From the NCBI GenBank assembly GCA_027296665.1, contig JAPUIV010000042.1:1-8564 (forward strand): 8,564 nucleotides of DNA, in the 5' to 3' direction. The translations under genes and the position numbers were made by a program. The notes under the pieces are model-generated. The model had not been told where the DNA came from, did no database searches, and worked only from the letters and a program-made list of their open reading frames with translations. This document shows, in pieces, positions 1 through 5,228 of this stretch. This DNA is from Acidobacteriota bacterium (GTDB lineage: Bacteria > Acidobacteriota > Polarisedimenticolia > JAPUIV01). Numbering within the stretch: the stretch's first letter is position 1; each line of letters begins with the position of its first letter.

Positions 1-1497
1 GCCCTGTTTGCCCGGGTCGGGGGGGGGATATTCACCAAGGCCGCCGACGTCGGCGCCGACCTTGTGGGAAAGGTGGAGGCGGGAATTCCGGAGGACGATC
101 CGCGAAATCCTGCCACCATCGCCGACAATGTGGGAGACAACGTCGGGGACACGGCCGGGATGGGAGCCGACATCTTCGAATCGTACGTCGGATCGGTCAT
201 TGCCACGGTTCTCCTTGGGGCCATGGTCTATCAGAGCTGGAACGCCGTTCTCCTGCCTTTGGCTGTGATCGCCATCGGCCTGGTATCTTCGGTGGTTGGG
301 ATCTTTTCCATGCAGCCGCTGTCCCGCTTCCGTCCGGCGATGGCGATGCGGATCGTGCCGTTGATCAGCACCATCCTTCTCCTGGTTTCCTGCTTCTTTC
401 TGGTCTCGAGGTTTCCCATTCCCGGGGTGTCGCCGCTCGGTCCCTTTTGGTCCATCCTGGTGGGTGCGGTGGCCGGAACGGTAATCGGCCTTCTGACCGA
501 TTTCTTCACCTCGGGCCCCCCGGTTCGAAAGATCGCCCTTGCGTCCCAGACCGGATCGGCGACCAATATCATCACCGGAATTGCCGTCGGCATGCAAAGC
601 ACCGCTTTGCCCGTTCTCACCCTGTGTGCCGCCATATTCTTCGCGTATAAGACGGCCGGTTTATTCGGCATCGGAATGGCCGCCGTGGGAATGCTTGCGA
701 CGGTCGGGGTGACCATGTCCGTTGACGCCTATGGCCCGATCGCCGACAATGCAGGCGGGATCTCCGAAATGACCCATCTCGGGCCGGAGACCCGGAAGAT
801 CACTGACGGACTGGATGCCCTGGGGAACACCACCGCCGCGATCGGCAAGGGGTTCGCGATCGGTTCCGCGGCGTTGACCGCCCTGGCTCTGTTTTCCGCC
901 TACAGCAGGGCGGTGACGTTTGACATGAATCTCAGCATCACTTCCCCCATGGTTGTCATCGGCCTCCTGATCGGGGGAGTATTGCCGTTTTCGATCGGCG
1001 CGATGACGATCTCCGCGGTGGGCAGGGCGGCCTTCAAGATGGTCGAGGAAGTTCGGCGTCAATTCCGGGAAATCACCGGGCTGATGGAAGGGAAAGCAAA
1101 GCCTGATTACGACCGGTGCATCGACATCAGCACAAAGTCCGCCTTGCGGGAGATGATCCTTCCGGGTTTGACGGCTCTGCTGGCCCCTGTCCTGGTGGGT
1201 TCGGTTCTGGGAGCAGCGGCGCTGGGAGGGCTCCTGGTTGGGTCCACCGTTACCGGGATTTTACTGGCATTGTTCATGGCAAACAGCGGCGGTGCCTGGG
1301 ACAACGCAAAAAAATATATCGAATCGGGAAACCTGGGCGGAAAGGGATCCGAGACTCATAAGGCCGCGGTGGTGGGAGATACCGTCGGCGATCCCTTCAA
1401 GGACACCTCCGGGCCCGCATTGAACATTCTCATCAAGCTCATGTCAATTGTTTCGGTGATCATTGCGCCGATGCTGGGAAAGGGCCTGGGCTTTTGA
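1..1497 (+). CDS. hppA: K+-dependent membrane-bound ion-pumping pyrophosphatase, 5' end missing
   Basis: Integral membrane pyrophosphatase that couples hydrolysis of cytoplasmic PPi to outward pumping of H+ and/or Na+. The 498 visible residues begin inside the protein; the family is about 670-700 residues, so the first quarter lies outside the window, and the GTG at 64 is not a true start because the family-conserved motif RVGGGIFTKAADVGADLVGK is read in frame from base 13. Substrate/Mg2+ motifs are present: DPRNPATIADNVGDNVGD (residues 33-50), DAYGPIADNAGG, and near the C-terminus NSGGAWDNAKKYIE and GDTVGDPFKDTSGP. Several hydrophobic helices separate them. GNTTAAIGKGFAIGSA (codons from 823) has Ala and Gly where K+-independent enzymes have Lys and Thr, which indicates the K+-dependent subfamily. 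The transmembrane motif DIFESYVG keeps Glu60 where Na+-pumping members have it; ion choice remains inferred. rpsF follows 29 nt after the stop. Confidence 0.95.
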   Translation, partial: ALFARVGGGIFTKAADVGADLVGKVEAGIPEDDPRNPATIADNVGDNVGDTAGMGADIFESYVGSVIATVLLGAMVYQSWNAVLLPLAVIAIGLVSSVVGIFSMQPLSRFRPAMAMRIVPLISTILLLVSCFFLVSRFPIPGVSPLGPFWSILVGAVAGTVIGLLTDFFTSGPPVRKIALASQTGSATNIITGIAVGMQSTALPVLTLCAAIFFAYKTAGLFGIGMAAVGMLATVGVTMSVDAYGPIADNAGGISEMTHLGPETRKITDGLDALGNTTAAIGKGFAIGSAALTALALFSAYSRAVTFDMNLSITSPMVVIGLLIGGVLPFSIGAMTISAVGRAAFKMVEEVRRQFREITGLMEGKAKPDYDRCIDISTKSALREMILPGLTALLAPVLVGSVLGAAALGGLLVGSTVTGILLALFMANSGGAWDNAKKYIESGNLGGKGSETHKAAVVGDTVGDPFKDTSGPALNILIKLMSIVSVIIAPMLGKGLGF

Positions 1498-1504
1498 CCC
1501 GGGT
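1484..1504 (+). promoter_or_regulatory. Candidate RNA hairpin at the hppA-rpsF junction
   Basis: Bases 1484-1490 can pair with 1498-1504, giving a seven-pair stem with two G-U pairs around a 7-nt loop (cttttga) that contains the hppA stop codon. No U-run follows, so it is not a standard terminator. It lies just upstream of the rpsF ribosome binding site. Many bacteria carry an autoregulatory S6:S18-binding mRNA structure before rpsF, and this hairpin is the only stable structure I can see in the short leader. Assigning it that role is inference. Confidence 0.3.
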
Positions 1505-1526
1505 GCCGGCTTCAGGAAGGAAGAAC

Positions 1527-2021
1527 ATGTCACGTTATGAATCGATTTTTATTGCCTCACCCCAATTGTCAGAGAATGATTTCGATTCCCTCCGGCAATC
1601 ATTCCAGGAAGTGATCCAGACAAACGGCGGGAATGTGGCTCAATCGGATAGCTGGGGGAAGCGGAGGCTGGCTTACAGAGTGCAAAAACAAGAAGAGGGA
1701 TATTTCGGATTTTTCCTCTTCGAGGGAACCGGTCCCACCGTCAGGGAACTGGAGCGCCGGTACCGTCTCCATGAAGGGGTCATCAAGTTCCTGTGCGTGA
1801 AAGCCCCCCCCGAAGGGGTGAAAATCGCGGGCCAAAGGGATTTTCTGGTGAAGCGCCCGGAGGCGGAAAAGCCCAGTGAAGGCCCCGTGGGTGAAAGCCC
1901 CGCCGGTAAGAGCCCCGTGGATGAGACCGTCCGGGCAACGCCACCTACAACCGAAGCCGCGTCGCCCCAACCTGAGACGCCCCCCTCCCCACCTGAGTCG
2001 GTATCACCCCCAGAGGAGTAA
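1527..2021 (+). CDS. rpsF: 30S ribosomal protein bS6 with long acidic/proline-rich tail
   Basis: Ribosomal protein S6, which binds 16S rRNA in the platform of the small subunit together with bS18. Residues 1-95 form the S6 core: MSRYESIFIA opening, SWGKRRLAYRVQKQEEGYF (residues 42-60) and the helix LERRYRLHEGVIKFL. The ATG at 1527 is chosen because the purine-rich AGGAAGGAAG (1514-1523) ends just before it and the family N-terminus begins there; an in-frame upstream extension to 1494 is not family-like. The protein is 164 residues against roughly 95-135 for most bS6. The excess is a low-complexity tail (about 96-164) rich in Pro, Glu, Ser and Thr, partly made of 15-bp repeats. First of the rpsF-rpsR-rplI trio; its last codons carry the rpsR ribosome binding site, implying coupled translation of the two partners. 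Confidence 0.97.
   Translation: MSRYESIFIASPQLSENDFDSLRQSFQEVIQTNGGNVAQSDSWGKRRLAYRVQKQEEGYFGFFLFEGTGPTVRELERRYRLHEGVIKFLCVKAPPEGVKIAGQRDFLVKRPEAEKPSEGPVGESPAGKSPVDETVRATPPTTEAASPQPETPPSPPESVSPPEE
1881..1925 (+). repeat. Three imperfect 15-bp tandem repeats in the rpsF tail
   Basis: Units 1881-1895, 1896-1910 and 1911-1925 share the pattern (g/a)gcccc g(t/c)(g/c)g(g/a)tga(a/g)-like and encode GPVGE, SPAGK and SPVDE. A shorter degenerate relative (KPSE) precedes them. The unit length is a multiple of three, so gain or loss of units would preserve the rpsF frame. Confidence 0.75.
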
Positions 2022-2026
2022 ATGTA

Positions 2027-2299
2027 ATGGCGGGAAGAAGATCACAAGGAAAAACACAGGGAAAGCGGCCCCGGAAACGGAAATTCCTGTTTCGCCGCAG
2101 GAAGTACTGCAAGTTCTGTGAGGATAAGATCGAGTACATCGATTTCATCGATTTCCGTTTACTCCAGAACTACACTCCGGAACGGGGGAAAATCTTGCCA
2201 AGAAGGATCTCGGGAACCTGCGCATCCCATCAAAGACAGTTGATGCGAGCAATCAAGCGGGCCCGGAATATCGCCCTTCTCCCATTCACGACTGATTGA
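2027..2299 (+). CDS. rpsR: 30S ribosomal protein bS18, zinc-binding (C+) form
   Basis: Ribosomal protein S18, the bS6 partner on the small-subunit platform. The 90 residues have the usual basic N-terminus (MAGRRSQGKTQGKRPRKRK) and the signature ERGKILPRRISGTCASHQ followed by AIKRARNIALLPF. Cys28-x2-Cys31 and Cys65-x2-His68 form the four-ligand set of the zinc-binding version; many bacteria have a Cys-less paralogue used under zinc starvation, and this is not that form. The start at ATG 2027 is supported by GAGGAG at 2013-2018, 8 nt upstream and inside the rpsF coding end. A start-stop pair ATG-TAA at 2022-2027 lies directly before it and shares its last A with the true start codon. The gap to rpsF is 5 nt. 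Confidence 0.97.
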   Translation: MAGRRSQGKTQGKRPRKRKFLFRRRKYCKFCEDKIEYIDFIDFRLLQNYTPERGKILPRRISGTCASHQRQLMRAIKRARNIALLPFTTD

Positions 2300-2309
2300 G
2301 GAGGCGGAC

Positions 2310-2753
2310 ATGAAAATTGTGCTCCGGGAAGATGTGGATAATTTGGGCCGGCGTGGTGATGTCGTGACCGTGGCTAACGGGTATGCCAGGAACTATCTTG
2401 TTCCAAGAAAATTCGCTTTCCCCGCCACGGAAGAGAATCTCAAGCGGGTGGTCAAGGCGAGGAAAGTCCTGGAACTGAAACGGATCGAGGAGCGGGATGA
2501 GGCCCAACGTTTGGCCGAGCGATTACGGGGGCTTTCCTGTACCATCGTGAAGAAGGCAGGGGAGGAGGAGACCCTGTATGGGTCGGTGACTTCCGCGGAG
2601 ATTGCCGAAGCTCTGGAGAAAGAAGGCATTGTTATCGACAAGCGGAAAATCCGGATGGATGAACCGATCAAGGCTCTGGGAATCTACACGATTCCCGTGT
2701 CGATCCATCCCGAGGTTGAGGCGGAAGTAAAAGTCTGGGTGGTGAAGGAATGA
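2310..2753 (+). CDS. rplI: 50S ribosomal protein bL9
   Basis: Ribosomal protein L9, which binds 23S rRNA at the base of the L1 stalk and helps maintain reading frame. At 147 residues it has the normal length. The N-terminal rRNA-binding domain is clear (MKIVLREDVDNLGRRGDVV, then VANGYARNYLVPRKFAFPAT), followed by a charged connecting helix (about residues 41-75, rich in Lys/Arg/Glu) and the C-terminal domain containing LYGSVTSAEIAEAL and IHPEVEAEVKVWVV. The ribosome binding site GAGGAGG (2298-2304) overlaps the rpsR stop codon. The last codons overlap the next gene by 4 nt (ATGA), which suggests translational coupling to the downstream membrane protein. Confidence 0.97.
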   Translation: MKIVLREDVDNLGRRGDVVTVANGYARNYLVPRKFAFPATEENLKRVVKARKVLELKRIEERDEAQRLAERLRGLSCTIVKKAGEEETLYGSVTSAEIAEALEKEGIVIDKRKIRMDEPIKALGIYTIPVSIHPEVEAEVKVWVVKE

Positions 2754-3250
2754 ATCAGGAAGAAAAAAAACCGGAAGTCAATTCGGAACCGGCGCCCCCT
2801 GCACTCCGTCGAAGAAACCCGAAAGAAATCGCCGCCGCCTGTGCCCTTGCCTGGGCGATCCCCGGTGCCGGGCATCTCTATCTCGGGAGGCGGCTCGCGG
2901 GTGCCGTTTTTTTCGCTGTTGTTCTCATCACCTTTTCCCTCGGCCTTTTTATGGGAGGCAAGGTTTATCTGATAGACCGGACGCAGCCTCTTTCCTATCT
3001 GGCCACCTTTTCCAATCTGGCGCTAGGTCCTCTCGATCTTGTGGGCCGTGAATCTGTGTACGGAAGGATGGTTTTTCGTATTCCCGATGATCCCAAATCC
3101 CAGGAGGCTGAAGAGTTGCTTCAGACGGTCCGGGATCGCATCAAACTCGAAACGTATGAATACGGGACGACCTATCTTCTCACTGCAAGCCTCATGAACA
3201 TTCTTCTGATCCTGGATGTATTCGATATCGGGATCGGAAGAAAGGAGTGA
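2750..3250 (+). CDS. DUF6677-like small integral membrane protein
   Basis: A 166-residue membrane protein of unknown function. A charged cytoplasmic N-terminus (residues 1-26, rich in Glu, Lys and Pro) precedes a hydrophobic hairpin: ACALAWAIPGAGHLYLGRR (about 30-48) with the Pro-Gly-Ala-Gly-His-Tyr-Leu-Gly pattern seen in TM2/DUF6677-type proteins, then a second helix (about 51-69). A soluble, partly acidic segment (71-135) follows, and a final hydrophobic helix (about 140-158) ends in LDVFDIGIG. The start is the ATG of the ATGA overlap with rplI, with AAGGA directly upstream. The family assignment rests on remembered pattern and topology and needs a profile search. Its position inside a ribosomal protein operon suggests expression tied to growth rate, but the job itself is not visible in the sequence. 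Confidence 0.8.
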   Translation: MNQEEKKPEVNSEPAPPALRRRNPKEIAAACALAWAIPGAGHLYLGRRLAGAVFFAVVLITFSLGLFMGGKVYLIDRTQPLSYLATFSNLALGPLDLVGRESVYGRMVFRIPDDPKSQEAEELLQTVRDRIKLETYEYGTTYLLTASLMNILLILDVFDIGIGRKE

Positions 3251-3258
3251 TTCACGGT

Positions 3259-3435
3259 ATGAGAGATCATTTCCTCAACATGACTATCTTCTCACTTCTG
3301 GTTTCCGTATTTTTCGCGTTCCTAACCCAGTCGACCAACAGGAACCGCCTGCGTGTCGCCCTGGTGCTTTGCCTTTCCATGATCGGGATTTCCCTGATGA
3401 TCGCCTATATAATGTTCCCCTTCCCCTTGAAATAA
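3259..3435 (+). CDS. 58-residue two-helix membrane protein, unknown
   Basis: A short gene for a very hydrophobic protein, not recognised. Two predicted membrane helices (about residues 7-23 and 31-52) are separated by a polar turn containing Thr-Asn-Arg-Asn-Arg. There are almost no charges outside the turn and the first residues, so the turn is probably cytoplasmic. I chose ATG 3259, preceded by AAAGGAG (3241-3247); a GTG at 3247 in the same frame overlaps the stop of the previous gene and would add four residues. The competing frame across this stretch encodes an Arg/Pro-rich, non-membrane sequence that looks like an out-of-frame shadow. Tight packing between two membrane protein genes supports it being real. 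Confidence 0.65.
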   Translation: MRDHFLNMTIFSLLVSVFFAFLTQSTNRNRLRVALVLCLSMIGISLMIAYIMFPFPLK

Positions 3436-3440
3436 TCCGC

Positions 3441-3836
3441 TTGAGATCTATCACGCGACAACTCAATCTGTGGCTTCCCCTCGGACTCTATATCGGCCTG
3501 ATCTTCTTTTTTTCATCACGGCCGATCCCATCCCTGTTCCGGGTGGGTCCTGATTACGTTCTCCACGGCATTGAATATTTCCTCCTGGGAACCTTCATGC
3601 TTCGCGCCCTCAACGGGGGGTGGAAACATCCCGTTGGTTTCCGGATCATCACTTGGAGCGTTTCCCTTTGTATTCTTTGCGCCCTTATCGATGAGTTCAC
3701 CCAATACAGCGTACCCGACAGGATCGCAAGCCTCCTGGACGTTCTCAGCGATTTTGTCGGCGCTACTTCGGGTAACATAGCCGTCATGATGCTGCAAAGA
3801 TTTTTCATCCGGCCGATCCGGCCGGAACGGAGCTGA
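3441..3836 (+). CDS. VanZ-family membrane protein
   Basis: A 131-residue polytopic membrane protein of the VanZ-like family. The namesake confers low-level teicoplanin resistance in enterococci, but most chromosomal members have no assigned role. The family pattern is visible: a first helix ending in FFFSSRPIP (residues 22-30), DYVLHGIEYFLLG (38-50) with conserved Asp, His and Glu, IDEFTQYSVPDR (83-94), and LDVLSDFVGATSG (99-111). Four hydrophobic segments fit the usual topology. The start is uncertain. TTG 3441 is the only reasonable start codon before the first helix and lies 5 nt after the stop of the preceding gene; no good Shine-Dalgarno sequence is visible, so translation may depend on coupling. 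The open frame continues upstream to 3216 but overlaps the 58-residue gene and is not family-like. Confidence 0.85.
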   Translation: MRSITRQLNLWLPLGLYIGLIFFFSSRPIPSLFRVGPDYVLHGIEYFLLGTFMLRALNGGWKHPVGFRIITWSVSLCILCALIDEFTQYSVPDRIASLLDVLSDFVGATSGNIAVMMLQRFFIRPIRPERS

Positions 3837-3837
3837 A

Positions 3838-4137
3838 GTGGCTAGTCCGGAAAGAGGCGGGAATCATACGGTTCCCATTAACGTGGTTCTCTATTCTCGC
3901 CGGGGGTGCCATCTCTGCGATGAGGCCAAAAGGGCCCTTGATAAGGTTTCTTCCGCCGTTCCTTTCCAAGTGGAAGAGGTTGACATCGATCGGCATCGAT
4001 TCCTGCGGAAGGCCTTTTCCGAGGAAGTCCCCGTGCTCTGGGCTCGCGGTAAAAAGATATGCAAATTTCGAGTTGACCCGGGCGTCTTTTCAAAATTTTT
4101 GGATTCATTGTTTACGAGGTATTCCTCACATGAGTGA
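3838..4137 (+). CDS. Glutaredoxin-like (DUF836-type) thiol-redox protein
   Basis: A 99-residue cytoplasmic thioredoxin-fold protein. After a short polar leader, the beta strand INVVLYSRRG leads into the redox motif Cys24-His-Leu-Cys27, followed by a helix (DEAKRALDKV). VEEVDID (45-51) is the second strand, and VPVLW (64-68) contains the cis-proline Pro65 that faces the active site. The CxLC motif and VDID strand match small DUF836/glutaredoxin-like proteins, which presumably reduce disulfides or mixed thiols; the partner is unknown. The start is GTG 3838, one base after the VanZ stop codon, with GGAG at 3829-3832. The 3' end overlaps the dehydrogenase gene by 8 nt, so the two are translationally linked and may be made in fixed ratio. 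Confidence 0.88.
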   Translation: MASPERGGNHTVPINVVLYSRRGCHLCDEAKRALDKVSSAVPFQVEEVDIDRHRFLRKAFSEEVPVLWARGKKICKFRVDPGVFSKFLDSLFTRYSSHE

Positions 4138-5197
4138 AAAAAAGACAGGAGCGCGTATTGCGTTGATTCCCGGCGATGGCATCGGGATAGATGTTCTCCG
4201 TGAGGCCGAGAAGGTCCTGCGGTCGGTGGGAGCGGCAGGCGGGATCGCACTAGAATTGAAATCGTTCGACTACGGGGCTGAAAGGTTCTTGAAAACCGGA
4301 GTTTCGTTACCGGAGGGGGCTCTGGAGGAATTCCGGACCTTCGATGCGATCCTTCTGGGGGCTCTCGGAGACCCCCGGATCCCAGACATGCGCCACGCTG
4401 CCGATATCCTCCTGGGTACCCGGTTTGGTCTGGATCTGTATGTGAACCACCGGCCGGTGAAACTTTTGGCCGAAAATTTGTGCCCACTCAAGGGCCGGAA
4501 GGAGAAGGATCTCAACCTGGTGATTTTCCGTGAAAACACGGAAGGCCTATACGTTGGAATGGGCGGGATCTTCAAACGGGGTACCCCGGATGAAATCGCG
4601 ATTCAGGAAGATGTGAACACGCGAAAGGGAGTGGAACGAATCCTACGCTACGGATTCGAATTCGCGCGAAAAAAGGGCAAGACGAAATTGACTATGGCGG
4701 ACAAGAGCAATGTATTAACGTACGGGCACGATCTGTGGCAACGCGTTTTTACCGAAATTTCTTCTGAATATCCCGAAGTGGAAAGCCGCCATTTGTACAT
4801 CGACGCTCTTACCATGCAGATGATCAAGAATCCCGGGCAATTCGAAGTGATCGTTACCTGTAACATGTTCGGAGACATCATCACCGATCTGGGCGCGCAA
4901 CTGCAGGGTGGATTGGGGATTGCGGCGTCCGGAAATATTAACCCCGAAGGCACTTCCATGTTCGAACCGGTTCACGGATCGGCTCCCAAGTACGCGGGAA
5001 AGGGAATCGCAAACCCGCTGGGGGCCATTCTGAGCGTTCAGATGCTGCTCGATCACCTTGGTTTTGCCGATGCCGCCGCCCGCATAGAACAGGTGGTCAT
5101 CAAAAGCCTGAAGGAAGGGAAGACCACCAGGGATCTTGGTGGGAATTATTCGACCTCCCAGGTCGGGGACTTCATTTCCCGGAACGTGGGAGCATGA
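4130..5197 (+). CDS. Isopropylmalate/isocitrate-type beta-decarboxylating dehydrogenase
   Basis: A 355-residue metal-dependent oxidative decarboxylase of the LeuB/ICDH/homoisocitrate/tartrate dehydrogenase family. The N-terminal IALIPGDGIG (10-19), TRFGLDLYVNHRPVKL (97-112), FRENTEGLYVGMGG (133-146, catalytic Tyr141), ADKSNVL (190-196, Lys192), YIDA (223-226), and NMFGDIITDLGAQLQGGLG (245-263, metal ligands Asp249 and Asp253) are all present. RENTEG resembles ICDH, homoisocitrate and tartrate enzymes more than classical LeuB, so the substrate is left open. The cofactor loop reads HGSAPKYAGKGIANP (282-296): Lys287-Tyr288 matches NADP+-specific ICDH rather than the Asp-Ile of NAD+ enzymes. Start ATG 4130 has GAGG (4116-4119) upstream and the expected N-terminus. 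Last gene of the operon; no other leucine or TCA genes are nearby to settle the substrate. Confidence 0.93.
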   Translation: MSEKKTGARIALIPGDGIGIDVLREAEKVLRSVGAAGGIALELKSFDYGAERFLKTGVSLPEGALEEFRTFDAILLGALGDPRIPDMRHAADILLGTRFGLDLYVNHRPVKLLAENLCPLKGRKEKDLNLVIFRENTEGLYVGMGGIFKRGTPDEIAIQEDVNTRKGVERILRYGFEFARKKGKTKLTMADKSNVLTYGHDLWQRVFTEISSEYPEVESRHLYIDALTMQMIKNPGQFEVIVTCNMFGDIITDLGAQLQGGLGIAASGNINPEGTSMFEPVHGSAPKYAGKGIANPLGAILSVQMLLDHLGFADAAARIEQVVIKSLKEGKTTRDLGGNYSTSQVGDFISRNVGA

Positions 5198-5228
5198 GCC
5201 GGGTTATTTTGATGCCTGGGTTCCGGAA
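5176..5228. terminator. Inverted repeats at the convergent gene ends, possible bidirectional terminator
   Basis: The stop codons of the dehydrogenase (+) and propeller gene (-) are 6 nt apart. Bases 5176-5185 can pair with 5220-5228 (nine pairs, one bulged C), centred almost exactly on the gap, with an inner AGCAT/ATGCCT pairing. Alternatively CCCGG (5178-5182) pairs with CCGGG (5199-5203), directly followed by TTATTTT (5204-5210), which resembles a weak intrinsic terminator for the + strand operon. The stem is short and its 16-nt loop long, so this is tentative. Confidence 0.3.

Noticed and set aside
19..27. Run of nine G as a possible frameshift or phase-variable tract
   Set aside because: It encodes the invariant Gly-Gly-Gly of the pyrophosphatase and the frame is intact on both sides.
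231..1062. Long minus-strand open frames opposite hppA
   Set aside because: They mirror the conserved pyrophosphatase codons and encode Arg/Pro-rich sequence without motifs.
1804..1811. Run of eight C in rpsF as a slippage site
   Set aside because: The S6 frame reads correctly through it, and a frameshift in this essential gene would only replace the tail; no evidence of use.
2763..2770. A-run near the start of the DUF6677-like gene as a programmed frameshift
   Set aside because: It encodes Glu-Lys-Lys in frame and neither alternative frame gives a sensible product.
3216..3440. N-terminal extension of the VanZ gene
   Set aside because: The extension is Arg/Pro-rich, unlike the family, and overlaps the more plausible two-helix membrane protein gene in another frame.
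3920..4129. N-terminal extension of the dehydrogenase
   Set aside because: It overlaps the glutaredoxin-like gene out of frame; the family N-terminus (IALIPGDGIG) follows directly after ATG 4130.
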